Below, in pieces: positions 1 to 8,819 of a stretch of 64,000 nt of DNA. Positions within the stretch are counted from its first letter, which is position 1; each line of letters begins with the position of its first letter. The translations under genes were made by a program, and so were the position numbers. This DNA is from Kiritimatiellaeota bacterium B1221 (GTDB lineage Bacteria > Verrucomicrobiota > Kiritimatiellia > SS1-B-03-39 > UBA6053): contig JARHXX010000006.1 in assembly GCA_029269125.1 (NCBI GenBank), forward strand, positions 62,001-126,000, in the 5' to 3' direction. The notes beneath the pieces were generated by a model that saw nothing but the letters and a program-made list of their open reading frames with translations, made no database searches and was not told where the DNA came from.

Positions 1-609
<609 letters not shown>

Positions 610-617
610 CTAGAGGG

Positions 618-1496
618 CTACAGCGCTTCCGCGCCGGAAATAATTTCAATTAATTCGGTGGTAATGGCAGCCTGACGCGCACGGTTGCGCAACAGGGTGT
701 TTTCTTCAATCAAGTTCATGGCATTGGTGGTCGCATTGTCCATGGCGGTCATGCGGGCACCGTGTTCACCGGCAGTGTTTTCAAGCAAAGCATAAAATAC
801 TTTGAAGGTCACCAGCCGGGGAACCAGGAAGGAAAGCAGCTGACCCATTTCAGGTTCAGCCAAAATATCGGCATCCGGACTGGCGGTTTCCAGTGCTTCT
901 TCAGGTAAATCACTGGTGTCCAGCGGCAACAAAGAACGGATTTCCGGGATTTGGGACAGTGGACTCACAAACTCATTACAGAGCATGATCACCCGGTCAA
1001 ATCCTTCCTCCAAAAACGCTTTTTCAAGTCGCTTGGCTACCCGGGAGGCGGCTTTAGAATCGGGAGCGGCACTGGGAATATCTTCAAAGAATTTCCATAC
1101 CTTCACCCGTTTCTGGAAGTGATTAAATCCGCGGCGCCCAATGAAAGCAAATTCATACTCGATCCCATCGTCCTGATGCTCTTCGAGCATTTGTTCCGCA
1201 TGCCGGATCAGGTTGTTATTGAAACCTCCACAAAGACCTTTGTCGGATGAGAACATCACGACCAGCACTTTTTTCACTTCCTCCGCAGATTCCAGCAAAG
1301 GATGCATACTGCTGTCCACCTGACCGCCAATGCGGGCAATCAGTTGATTCACCTCGTGGGCAAAATCTTTTGCCTGACGCTGGGATTCCTGCGCCTTACG
1401 AAGCTTACTCGCGGAAACCATTTTCATGGTTTTCGTGATCTTACTCGTATTTTTTAGACTCGAGATTTTGCGGTTGTAATCTTTAATACTTGGCAT
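618..1496 (-). CDS. atpG: ATP synthase F1 subunit gamma
   Basis: Central rotor shaft of F1, coupling c-ring rotation to catalysis in beta. It has 292 residues, normal for the family. The N-terminal helix carries KDYNRKISSLKNTSKITKTM and MVSASKLRKAQ, and the C-terminal helix carries GARMTAMDNATTNA and RARQAAITTELIEIISGAEAL; these are the two long coiled-coil helices conserved in gamma. SDKGLCGGFNNN in the Rossmann-like middle domain is also conserved. It lies between atpA (38-base gap) and atpD (23-base gap), the standard order. The Shine-Dalgarno is weak. Confidence 0.98.
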   Translation of the reverse strand: MPSIKDYNRKISSLKNTSKITKTMKMVSASKLRKAQESQRQAKDFAHEVNQLIARIGGQVDSSMHPLLESAEEVKKVLVVMFSSDKGLCGGFNNNLIRHAEQMLEEHQDDGIEYEFAFIGRRGFNHFQKRVKVWKFFEDIPSAAPDSKAASRVAKRLEKAFLEEGFDRVIMLCNEFVSPLSQIPEIRSLLPLDTSDLPEEALETASPDADILAEPEMGQLLSFLVPRLVTFKVFYALLENTAGEHGARMTAMDNATTNAMNLIEENTLLRNRARQAAITTELIEIISGAEAL

Positions 1497-1534
1497 GTGA
1501 ACTACATCAGGTGGGTTTCGATTTTTTCAAAAAT

Positions 1535-3049
1535 TCAGCTGCGTGATTTTTTGAATTCCTCGATCAGGTTCTTGAGTTTCTCTTCCAAGTCGTCGGTCAA
1601 CGCTTTCTCTTTTTCCAACTCACGGGCAAAGTCCGCGTAGGTGGAATCCAAGGCGTCATTGAGTTCGTAACCGAACGCAATCACATCCTCAACCGCGATA
1701 TCATCGAGCATTCCGCGGGTTCCGGCGTAGATCATGACAATTTGTTTGACCACGTTCAACGGTTCGTGAACGCCCTGTTTGATGACCTGCATCAAACGCT
1801 GTCCCCGTTCCAGTTGTTTACGGGTACCGGCATCCAAATCGGAGGCAAACTGGGAAAAAGCTGCGAGTTCGCGATATTGCGCCAGGTCGAGACGCAAGGT
1901 GCCGGCCACTTTCTTCATCGCTTTGATCTGGGCGTCACCCCCTACCCGGGAAACAGAGATCCCCGGGTTAATCGCAGGACGCTGTCCGGAGTTGAACAAA
2001 TCACTTTCGAGGAAGATCTGTCCGTCGGTAATGGAAATCACGTTGGTGGGAATGTACGCGGAAACGTCGCCACCCTGGGTCTCAATAATCGGCAGTGCAG
2101 TCAATGAACCGGCGCCCATGGCGTCAGACATTTTCGCAGAACGTTCGAGCAAGCGACTGTGTAAGTAGAAAATATCTCCGGGATAGGCCTCACGTCCGGG
2201 CGGACGGCGAAGCAGCAGGGACAACTGACGGTAGGCCTGCGCCTGTTTGGTCAAATCATCATAGATAATCAAAGCGTGTTTGCCATTGTCGCGGTACTCT
2301 TCCGCCATCGCAGTACCGGAGTACGGTGCGAGGAACTGCATGGCGGCCGGATCAGAAGCGGTCGCCGCAATAATGGTGGTGTACTCCATGGCACCATGTT
2401 TCTTCAGGGTTTCAACCACCTGAACCACGGTGGAACGTTTCTGGCCAATGGCCACGTAGAAACAGTGCACATCCTGTCCGCGCTGATTGATAATGGTATC
2501 AATCGCCAGAGCGGTTTTTCCGGTTTTACGGTCGCCAATGATCAATTCGCGCTGTCCACGGCCAATCGGGGTCAGGGCGTCAATCACTTTGATACCCGTC
2601 TGCATCGGCTCATGCACGTCTTTACGTTCGATGATGCCGGGTGCTTTCAGTTCAATAAAACGGGTGGTACTGCCTTTGATGGCCGGTCCGCCGTCGATCG
2701 CAACTCCCAGCGCGTCGACAACGCGTCCGCTGAGTTCATCACCGGCAGGAACCGAGGCGATGGTTTTGGTCCGTTTGACCTCATCCCCTTCTTTCACTTC
2801 AGTGTCGTCACCAAACAGGGCAATCCCCACGTTGGTTTCTTCGAGGTTGAGGGCCATGCCCACCAAACCGGTTTTTGGAAATTCCACCAGCTCACCGGCC
2901 ATGACGCCGGAAAGTCCGTGTACACGGGCAATCCCGTCACCCACACTGAGAACGGATCCTACTTCGTAGCGTTCGGGGCCTGTGTCGAGATTTTTAAGTT
3001 GGTCGCGGAGGATGGAAGCCACCTCATCGGGCTGAATGTCGATGGACAT
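1535..3049 (-). CDS. atpA: ATP synthase F1 subunit alpha
   Basis: Non-catalytic nucleotide-binding subunit of the F1 hexamer, 504 residues (usual about 500-515). The N-terminal helix [18 protein letters not shown] is followed by the beta-barrel with [10 protein letters not shown]. The Walker A motif GDRKTGKT is at about residues 172-179, and the signature [14 protein letters not shown] follows in the C-terminal half. The ATG at 3049 is preceded by AAGGA at good spacing. Gaps are 15 bases to atpH upstream and 38 bases to atpG downstream, in one operon. Confidence 0.99.
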   Translation of the reverse strand: MSIDIQPDEVASILRDQLKNLDTGPERYEVGSVLSVGDGIARVHGLSGVMAGELVEFPKTGLVGMALNLEETNVGIALFGDDTEVKEGDEVKRTKTIASVPAGDELSGRVVDALGVAIDGGPAIKGSTTRFIELKAPGIIERKDVHEPMQTGIKVIDALTPIGRGQRELIIGDRKTGKTALAIDTIINQRGQDVHCFYVAIGQKRSTVVQVVETLKKHGAMEYTTIIAATASDPAAMQFLAPYSGTAMAEEYRDNGKHALIIYDDLTKQAQAYRQLSLLLRRPPGREAYPGDIFYLHSRLLERSAKMSDAMGAGSLTALPIIETQGGDVSAYIPTNVISITDGQIFLESDLFNSGQRPAINPGISVSRVGGDAQIKAMKKVAGTLRLDLAQYRELAAFSQFASDLDAGTRKQLERGQRLMQVIKQGVHEPLNVVKQIVMIYAGTRGMLDDIAVEDVIAFGYELNDALDSTYADFARELEKEKALTDDLEEKLKNLIEEFKKSRS

Positions 3050-3064
3050 AGAATCGTTCCTTGC

Positions 3065-3598
3065 TTATGCGTTAATCACGTTTCGTTTAAAAGTTTCAAG
3101 TTTGGCGGCCAGACTGTGATCTTCGACCTGGTCACCAATGTGCAGACGGAAACCACCAATGAGGCTTTCATCCACGGAAGAGTTTAATACAATTTGCTTG
3201 CCGGTGCGTTGGCTTAATTTTTCAATTAAAGCCTTTTCCTGCGCCGCGGCCAATGGAGCAGCCGAGAGGACGCTTACAGGTAAAATCCCATTTTCTTCCT
3301 GCCAGAGTTCAAGTCCGATGCGGACAAGTTCCGGCAACAGATTCAGGCGCTCGCGGGCAATCAATAATTTGAAAAGATTTTGGGTCAGCGGAAAAGCCGC
3401 CTTGCCAAAAATCTTGTCCATGCATGCCTGCTGTTCTTCGGGAGTGAGGAGCTGATGCGCCACAAAGGTTTTGAATTCATCAGAGGAGCTCAACAGCGCC
3501 TCCAAATCTTGCAAATCTTTTCCCACCGGATCCAAGGACCCGGATTCCCGGGCCACATCCATAAGAGCAGAGGCGTATCGTTTGGCAACAGTGGACAT
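3065..3598 (-). CDS. atpH: ATP synthase F1 subunit delta
   Basis: Peripheral-stalk subunit (OSCP homologue) joining the top of F1 to the b subunits. It has 177 residues, as expected. The start (MSTVAKRYASALMDVARESG) is a typical OSCP/delta N-terminus. The C-terminus contains the conserved pattern DESLIGGFRLHIGDQVEDHS. It is placed between atpF (6-base gap) and atpA (15-base gap), the usual order, in the same minus-strand operon. Confidence 0.97.
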   Translation of the reverse strand: MSTVAKRYASALMDVARESGSLDPVGKDLQDLEALLSSSDEFKTFVAHQLLTPEEQQACMDKIFGKAAFPLTQNLFKLLIARERLNLLPELVRIGLELWQEENGILPVSVLSAAPLAAAQEKALIEKLSQRTGKQIVLNSSVDESLIGGFRLHIGDQVEDHSLAAKLETFKRNVINA

Positions 3599-3604
3599 AA
3601 GCGC

Positions 3605-4168
3605 TTACATCTCCGCGATCAACTGGTCGGCAAGGGCTTTCTGACCCTTGTCATCCATTTGCTGACGCAAAAGTTTGTTGGCCATGGCGACGGCGAGTTC
3701 AGCCGAGGTTGCACGTAGCGTATTTTCAGCTTTCCCCTGTGCGGAAGCAATGTCCCGATTTGCGTTTTCACGCAGGATCTGGGCTTCTTCACGGGCTTTG
3801 CTCTCAATAACTTTCCCTGCTTCCCGGGCCGCTTCACGACCGGAATCGATCATCCCCCGAACTTGCTCTTCGGTTTCATCCAGTTTGGATTGAACCGTAG
3901 ATTCGAGGGTGGCCAACTCACGTTGCAAATGGTCCGCATTTTCGAGTGACTGTTCAATTTCCTCTTCACGTTTATCCAACGCTTCCAAAATCGGCCCGAA
4001 AGCTTTCTTTTTGAGGATTATGGCAGCCGCCACGAAGATGGCGAGGAACCAAAAGAACATGGCGCCGTTAACCACCGGGCTGGAGGCCGCATGGGCGGCA
4101 CCTGCTTCCCCGTGGGACGCGGGCACTTCCATGTGCTGACTGGGTTGATGATCGTTATGTTGTGCCAT
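3605..4168 (-). CDS. atpF: ATP synthase F0 subunit b
   Basis: Peripheral-stalk b subunit, 187 residues. A hydrophilic His/Ala-rich N-terminal stretch of about 32 residues precedes a single transmembrane helix (about 33-50, GAMFFWFLAIFVAAAIILKK). A long Glu/Lys/Arg/Ala-rich helix follows (LDKREEEIEQSLENADHLQ), typical of the right-handed coiled coil in b. The N-terminal extension before the membrane helix is longer than in E. coli b. An AAGG sequence precedes the ATG. Only one b-type gene is seen, so the stalk is presumably a homodimer. Confidence 0.95.
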   Translation of the reverse strand: MAQHNDHQPSQHMEVPASHGEAGAAHAASSPVVNGAMFFWFLAIFVAAAIILKKKAFGPILEALDKREEEIEQSLENADHLQRELATLESTVQSKLDETEEQVRGMIDSGREAAREAGKVIESKAREEAQILRENANRDIASAQGKAENTLRATSAELAVAMANKLLRQQMDDKGQKALADQLIAEM

Positions 4169-4214
4169 AAAGGGACCTTAGAGGGGATCTACCTGCAGAA
4201 AACTGCAGACGATC

Positions 4215-4439
4215 TTACTTACCAACTGCGATGATACAAACTACGGCACAAAACAGCGCCACACCTTCGACCAACGCCGCGGCGATAATCATCATGGTTT
4301 GGAGTTTGGCTTGCAATTCGGGTTGACGGGCAGAGCTTTCGAGAGCAGCAGCCGCGATTTTAGAAATACCAATAGCGGCTCCGATTGTTACGAGGCCAGC
4401 TCCGATAGCAGACAATACAGCAGCGGATAAAGTTTCCAT
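4215..4439 (-). CDS. atpE: ATP synthase F0 subunit c (proteolipid)
   Basis: Forms the membrane rotor ring. It has 74 residues in two transmembrane helices around the conserved polar loop SARQPE (about residues 36-41). The ion-carrying carboxylate is Glu58 (AAALVEGVALF). The position aligned with the Na+-coordinating Gln of Ilyobacter-type rings is Ser26, and Glu58 is followed by Gly-Val instead of Ser-Thr, so the ring is probably proton-specific; this is an inference from motif comparison. AAAGG precedes the ATG. Gaps of about 45 bases on both sides separate it from atpB and atpF. Confidence 0.97.
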   Translation of the reverse strand: METLSAAVLSAIGAGLVTIGAAIGISKIAAAALESSARQPELQAKLQTMMIIAAALVEGVALFCAVVCIIAVGK

Positions 4440-4484
4440 GATAAGTACCTTTAGTTATTACAGTTTATAGACAGTTAGAAGAGA

Positions 4485-5276
4485 TCAGTGCTCCGGATGA
4501 AGCATTTGACCAATGAAAATTGCAGAAAGCATGACGAAAATATACGTCTGGAGGAAAGCCACCAGAATTTCCAGAAAGAAAACGAACAGTCCCAGTCCAA
4601 TGGCGGGCAAGCCGTAGGCCCCGTAAATCACCGCCATCCCGATCATCGCGAACAAAACAATGTGCCCGGCCAACATATTGGCAAACAATCGAATGGCCAA
4701 AACCAAAGTTTTGATAAACAGACCCATAATTTCAATGGGGACCAAAATAAAGAGCACGGGGACCGGGACACCGTGCGGAATAAAATTTTTCAGGAACCCC
4801 ATCCAGCCGTAACGTTGCACCGCCCAGCCCACCATCGCCAAAAAGGTGGTGAAAGCCAGCGCCAGAGTCACACTTAAACTGGCAGTGGGAGATCCGAAAA
4901 TTGGAATCAGGCCCATTAAGTTCAGCGTAAGGATCAAAGTAAATTGAGTCAAAAACAGCCAGGCAAAGTTACGTCCATCTTCTTTTCCCAGATAGGGAAT
5001 ACTGATTTCGTCGCGAACAAACACCACAATGCTCTCCATGACATTGGTCCATCCACGCGGCACCCGGGAACGGTGATTGTACACTTTGACGTACATCCAG
5101 CATAAGAAAGCCGCGCCGATCATACTCATCAAACCGGACAACATGAAAGACCGGGGTAAATTCGCATCCGCAAAGTCAAGATGCCACGTCCCGATAGACC
5201 ACGCGCCATTGTCGGTAACGTGATGGGTAATGAAATCGGTGACCGCCTGGGTCTTTTCTTCAATACTCGCTGACAT
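4485..5276 (-). CDS. atpB: ATP synthase F0 subunit a
   Basis: Stator membrane subunit carrying the ion half-channels. It has 263 residues, with 5-6 hydrophobic helices. The essential arginine is Arg196 in LAIRLFANMLAGH, and the last helix carries the conserved FLEILVAFLQTYIF pattern with Glu and Gln. The N-terminal soluble part with WHLDFADANLPR is longer than the minimal family. It is the first structural subunit of the atp operon, 19 bases downstream of the AtpI-like gene. Confidence 0.98.
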   Translation of the reverse strand: MSASIEEKTQAVTDFITHHVTDNGAWSIGTWHLDFADANLPRSFMLSGLMSMIGAAFLCWMYVKVYNHRSRVPRGWTNVMESIVVFVRDEISIPYLGKEDGRNFAWLFLTQFTLILTLNLMGLIPIFGSPTASLSVTLALAFTTFLAMVGWAVQRYGWMGFLKNFIPHGVPVPVLFILVPIEIMGLFIKTLVLAIRLFANMLAGHIVLFAMIGMAVIYGAYGLPAIGLGLFVFFLEILVAFLQTYIFVMLSAIFIGQMLHPEH

Positions 5277-5295
5277 TTTTTAGGATTATCGGGGG

Positions 5296-5679
5296 TTAAA
5301 GTCTCTTAGAATTCCAGTGCAAAAAAATTACCCCGCCCACTAACAGGACGCTGTAACCAGCAAAGAATTGAGATACAAATACATCGGTTCGCACAGCTTG
5401 CAATCCTATAAACAAAAAAATTGTGAAAGTATTCACGAATAGCTTACAGACAACCAATAACAGCCCGAATGCAATCCCTAATCGCTGGGCCGTAAACCCG
5501 TTCACCCGACTAAAACCCACAAAAAAGCCTATATTTATCACCAAGAGCCCCAACGAGGCCGTCAATTCCAGGTTGCCCCCTTCATGAAAAACCCAGTGAT
5601 TTACGGCTATAGAAACGGATAATGTGGATAGGCAAAGCCCCAGGATAAACAACAGATACCGTCCGCACGATTCAGTCAT
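5296..5679 (-). CDS. AtpI-like small membrane protein of the atp operon
   Basis: About 127 residues with four hydrophobic segments (for example YLLFILGLCLSTLSVSIAV and LGLLVINIGFFVGFSRV), as in AtpI-type proteins encoded just before atpB. AtpI is linked to c-ring assembly in other bacteria; the role here is inferred from position. An upstream in-frame start at 5787 exists, but it would lie entirely inside the preceding gene. ATG 5679 has AAGGGGG at ideal spacing and overlaps the upstream stop by 8 bases, indicating translational coupling. ATG 5685 is a possible alternative. Confidence 0.75.
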   Translation of the reverse strand: MTESCGRYLLFILGLCLSTLSVSIAVNHWVFHEGGNLELTASLGLLVINIGFFVGFSRVNGFTAQRLGIAFGLLLVVCKLFVNTFTIFLFIGLQAVRTDVFVSQFFAGYSVLLVGGVIFLHWNSKRL

Positions 5680-6004
5680 GCTCATCCCCCTTTGAAGGAC
5701 GGGAAGGTTCTTCTGCCTCCCCTTTGACGGACCTGGAGGGCTCCGCCCCCGTAACCCGAACCACCTTCCAAACTTCGTAGCCCCCATAGAGCAAACCTAA
5801 ACTCACCCCCACCAAAACCCCTAAAGGCTCCGAATCATGTTTTTCATCCCAGCGATGCCCCAGCAACGCAAAAAGCCCCATGGCAAATGCAAAACTGCTG
5901 CCCAACAATACCGCGGAGGACATCCCCTTGCTCGAAGCCACGGTTTTACGGTGCGACTTTAACAGCAGGCCAACTTTGTCATCTTGAGCGGAGGGTTCTT
6001 TCAT
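5672..6004 (-). CDS. AtpZ/AtpI-family protein, first gene of the atp operon
   Basis: 110 residues. A charged N-terminus (MKEPSAQDDKVGLLLKSHRK) precedes two hydrophobic hairpin helices (about residues 28-47 and 60-80). WDEKHDSEPLGVLVGVSLGLLYG matches the AtpZ-like two-helix family with its acidic loop. The C-terminus is a hydrophilic Pro/Ser/Glu-rich tail. The family is thought to assist F0 assembly or Mg2+/Ca2+ supply; nothing here proves which. It opens the atp operon. The 5' region contains a 7-base inverted repeat CGATATC/GATATCG at about 6019-6045 whose role is unknown. Confidence 0.75.
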   Translation of the reverse strand: MKEPSAQDDKVGLLLKSHRKTVASSKGMSSAVLLGSSFAFAMGLFALLGHRWDEKHDSEPLGVLVGVSLGLLYGGYEVWKVVRVTGAEPSRSVKGEAEEPSRPSKGDEHD

Positions 6005-6120
6005 GGGTGTTCTCTAATCGATATCTGCATCGGGTTCGATATCGGAATCGTACAGACTTCGTTTTTTCCCGCTTCAACTACGAAATCCCTGCAAAATAAA
6101 GCGTTTCCGATTCCCGGAAA

Positions 6121-6157
6121 ACAAAAAACCGCGACTTCCGAAGATCGGAAATCGCGG
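6121..6157 (-). terminator. Rho-independent terminator of the PEP-CTERM gene
   Basis: A 12-bp stem (6129-6140 with 6146-6157, one mismatch) with loop AAGAT is followed on the minus strand by TTTTTTG. It sits about 130 bases after the stop of the PEP-CTERM gene and before the atp operon, so it separates the two same-strand units. Confidence 0.85.
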
Positions 6158-6285
6158 CATTTCCCTTGAAGAGGCGGTTATTTCGCGAACAAAGCCTCTG
6201 AAGGAGGGCAATATTGATCGCCCGGGATAAATTGCGGCCCTGCCCGGTACAATTCAGCCCGGAGGTCTTATTAAAGACTAAACCC

Positions 6286-7023
6286 TTATTTCCTCTTGCG
6301 GAAAAAGAACACGGCGGACAAGCCTGCCAGGAGCAGCAACAAAGAACCGGGTTCAGGAATGACGGATCCGGTAAATGCCACGTTATCCAGAATACTGGAG
6401 TTGTCCTGACTTGCAAAATCACTAAAAGTGAATGTAAACACCGCCTCCTCTCCATTCCCCAGTACAATATCACTCAAATTGTTCGACAAGTTGTAATCAA
6501 AATCCGGCATATTACTAATATTACTCGAAGCATAAGTTACATCATTTTCAGATCCTATTACTGTTTCGTCCGGCCCCAGACCACCAGAAGAATATTCGAA
6601 TGAAAAGTCCCGAAAACCATTTGTTCTGGATGCAAAATCAAAATGAACACTGTCGATATTGTAATCAAAACCAGTACTGTTGGTCAGCGTGATGGTTAAA
6701 ACTTCACTATTCCTGCCTCGAACCAACAATGCCCCGCCAACATTTGAAGCTCCTGACAATGCACTTCCATATCCACCATCATTTGATCCAAAAGCTGAAT
6801 TAATTTGGTTATCAGTCGATCCAATACTAATATCATACTCAATTTCAGCCGAAAATCCGGTTAAGGCCACATCAGCAACGATGGTGTCATCGTCATTATC
6901 CCCCCAAACATCCCAACTTGCCAGAATGTCCGCATTCAGGTTCATCGAGGTCAGAAAAGCGGCGGCGATCAGCGGAAGAGTGAGTCGACGAGCGTTTAAG
7001 AGGTTCAATTTAGATAGTTGCAT
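6286..7023 (-). CDS. PEP-CTERM sorting-domain secreted protein
   Basis: About 245 residues. The signal peptide is near residues 10-30 (LTLPLIAAAFLTSMNLNADI). The body is Asp/Asn/Ser-rich and beta-rich, and the C-terminal sorting signal is VIPEPGSLLLLLAGLSAVFF followed by RKRK. PEP-CTERM proteins are processed by an exosortase and are usually surface or matrix proteins; no exosortase is in this window. ATG 7023 is preferred over 7044 because AGGAG lies at correct spacing before it. It is divergent from an AraC regulator, which may control it. The passenger function is unknown. Confidence 0.9.
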   Translation of the reverse strand: MQLSKLNLLNARRLTLPLIAAAFLTSMNLNADILASWDVWGDNDDDTIVADVALTGFSAEIEYDISIGSTDNQINSAFGSNDGGYGSALSGASNVGGALLVRGRNSEVLTITLTNSTGFDYNIDSVHFDFASRTNGFRDFSFEYSSGGLGPDETVIGSENDVTYASSNISNMPDFDYNLSNNLSDIVLGNGEEAVFTFTFSDFASQDNSSILDNVAFTGSVIPEPGSLLLLLAGLSAVFFFRKRK

Positions 7024-7138
7024 GGGGTCTCCTGGTTTTTTCAAAAATACGGGTTAACGGAATAACCTTAAATACAGCCCGTGGACTTGAACATAAAATT
7101 GACTTTCATAAATAACACATTTCCTTATAAATATTTTC

Positions 7139-7990
7139 ATGAAAGCACCTCAACAACGAATCAGTGAATGGGGAAAACTCGATATCCGCCTTTACTATTG
7201 CTACCAGGGAACCGTTCCCCATACCGGTCACGGTATCACGGAAAACCCTACTTTTTCTTCCTGGCTGGTCCTCCGCGGCTGGGGAGAAATTACCGACGAA
7301 CACGCCACAACCGCTTTGAGAGCGAATGTGGGAGAATGGATGTTTGTGAAGCCCGGCAAACGTCATCAGCAATTTAGCCCACGGGCAAAATTATTATCCG
7401 TAAGTTTCTTCGCCAAACATTTCACCGGTCAACCCCTGGTAAACCAGGAACACTCTTTCAAATGTGAGGACAGGGATTTTCCTCATTTAAAACGAGCCGC
7501 CAGCCGTCTGCGTGCAAAAGTTCCGGAAGCGGAATACCTTAATCCGGTGGTAGATCTCATGCAACATCTCAACATCCAACAATCGTTATTGGAATGGATC
7601 AGGGAATGGTGCACGGTCATCAGTAAAACAACTTATAAAATGGAAACCGTCCTCGGATATGATTCACGGGTGGTGGCGGCCCTTCAATATCTGGAAACCC
7701 ACATCGGCGATAAGCATCTGACCTCTGAACAGGTCGGCCACGAAGTGGGGTTAAGCGTCGGACAACTCAATCGGCTCTTTCTAAAGGAAACGGGGCGGAC
7801 CCTTAATGAATTCCGGGTCCGGCAACGCATTGATCACGCCAGCCGCCTGCTCACCCAGTCGGATACTTCGCTTAAAGAAATCGCTTATAATTTAGGATTT
7901 TCCTATCCATCACATTTTTCCGCATGGTTTAAGCAACAGCGCGGCAAAACCCCCTCCCAGCATCGCAAAGACAATGTTCGTTTTGTATGA
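7139..7990 (+). CDS. AraC-family transcriptional regulator
   Basis: 283 residues. The N-terminal half looks like a cupin-type sensor domain (VGEWMFVKPGKRHQQF at about residues 63-78). The C-terminal ~100 residues form the double helix-turn-helix of AraC/XylS proteins: LTSEQVGHEVGLSVGQLNRL and then SLKEIAYNLGFSYPSHFSAW with the family ending FKQQRGKTPSQHR. Many such verrucomicrobial proteins control sugar-utilisation genes, but the ligand cannot be read here. It is transcribed away from the PEP-CTERM gene, and an esterase remnant follows immediately. No clear Shine-Dalgarno precedes the ATG. Confidence 0.92.
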   Translation: MKAPQQRISEWGKLDIRLYYCYQGTVPHTGHGITENPTFSSWLVLRGWGEITDEHATTALRANVGEWMFVKPGKRHQQFSPRAKLLSVSFFAKHFTGQPLVNQEHSFKCEDRDFPHLKRAASRLRAKVPEAEYLNPVVDLMQHLNIQQSLLEWIREWCTVISKTTYKMETVLGYDSRVVAALQYLETHIGDKHLTSEQVGHEVGLSVGQLNRLFLKETGRTLNEFRVRQRIDHASRLLTQSDTSLKEIAYNLGFSYPSHFSAWFKQQRGKTPSQHRKDNVRFV

Positions 7991-8000
7991 AAAGGTAAGC

Positions 8001-8129
8001 CCCCCCATCTATCCCAACGGTAAAGCCGATAACTCACACTTCTCCGAAGAGGGTGCACGGGCCGTGGCCAAACGTTTTGCGGATCGCCTCCGGGAATTGA
8101 TTACCGCCTTTCCGCTTGATAAAAAGTAA
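8001..8129 (+). pseudogene. C-terminal remnant of a rhamnogalacturonan acetylesterase-like SGNH gene
   Basis: An open frame of 42 codons ending in TAA encodes PPIYPNGKADNSHFSEEGAR followed by AVAKRFADRLRELI. The DNSHFSEEGA block matches the C-terminal Asp/His catalytic block of CE12-type acetylesterases (the D-x-x-H-F-x-x-x-G-A pattern). There is no start codon and no room upstream, because the frame runs back into the AraC gene in another phase. I read it as the tail of a deleted gene; the rest was probably lost when the AraC gene was joined here. Confidence 0.6.
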
Positions 8130-8391
8130 GCGTACCCGCAAAGCATCAGGGGCCGAGGCGATGGATCCCCCCTTCTACAGGACGGGATTAACGGTCAGGG
8201 GAACCTGTTCCGGGAGGAGATTATCTACCCCCTTGCTGAAAGGAAGCAAGCTTCCCGAGAAAAAGCGCCAGCAGGCAGCCGCACTCCATACCTGAAATAA
8301 TTACCTGAACGACAAATTGATTTGAATCTGCTCGAGGGGCCCCGGAGAGGTCAGGGCGTTTTCAGTTGCCTCAAGTTTATCAGGTATCGAT
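8130..8391. other. Spacer with no recognised gene
   Basis: Between the esterase remnant and the membrane protein stop at 8392. I see no open frame with family resemblance, no RNA gene and no strong hairpin followed by a T tract. It may hold further decayed sequence of the lost esterase region. Confidence 0.5.
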
Positions 8392-8808
8392 CTATTTCCA
8401 AAGCATCAGGATATTCTGCCGCATAAAATTGAAATGCTGCAGGGTCAACCCGATCCAAAGCACAAGCGCAAGATATTGGGCCCAATACAAAACCCTGCCC
8501 GCAGGAATCCGATATGCTTGAATATGCCGAATACTTAAACCCATGGTGATGATCAAAGGGAATACCGCCGAAGCCATGGCAAACAAGAGCGGCTTTGCAA
8601 GAGCCCTGTTTTCTGCCACGGTGTCTCTAAATTCAAAAGACATCACCCAATAGGTATAATACAAATCCAGCAGGACCCACACGATCAAGCCCGCACCCCA
8701 ATAAGTTGAAGGCGCAATCCCCCGTCGGACCTGCCAGAACTGAAGCAGAATCCCCCCCACCAGTAACCCGGCCACTGGGGTGAAAAATTGAACAATCGAG
8801 TTGTACAA
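8392..8808 (-). CDS. Small four-helix membrane protein, function unknown
   Basis: 138 residues with four hydrophobic segments (about 9-25, 37-53, 72-92, 106-125). There is no motif I can place. The start is a TTG at 8808 with GAGG upstream. It lies 11 bases downstream of purU on the same strand, so it is probably cotranscribed; no functional link to formate or folate metabolism is evident. An overlapping shorter frame (8633-8827) is discounted because it lacks the helices. Confidence 0.7.
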   Translation of the reverse strand: MYNSIVQFFTPVAGLLVGGILLQFWQVRRGIAPSTYWGAGLIVWVLLDLYYTYWVMSFEFRDTVAENRALAKPLLFAMASAVFPLIITMGLSIRHIQAYRIPAGRVLYWAQYLALVLWIGLTLQHFNFMRQNILMLWK

Positions 8809-8819
8809 GGCAGCGCCTC

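Noticed and set aside
2276-3187. 303-codon plus-strand open frame over atpA/atpH
   Set aside because: It is antisense to two certain ATP synthase genes, has no Shine-Dalgarno or family resemblance, and results from codon bias in atpA.
4215-4439. Possible Na+-type c ring
   Set aside because: The Na+ ligand positions carry Ser and Gly-Val in place of Gln and Ser-Thr, so the proton type is more likely.
5680-5787. N-terminal extension of the AtpI-like protein
   Set aside because: The extra 36 residues are basic and Pro/Gly-rich, and are encoded wholly inside the AtpZ-like gene; ATG 5679 has a strong Shine-Dalgarno.
7099-7131. TTGACT ... TATAAA promoter for the AraC gene
   Set aside because: The spacing between the boxes is about 21 bases and the -10 box would lie only a few bases from the start codon, so I do not claim it.
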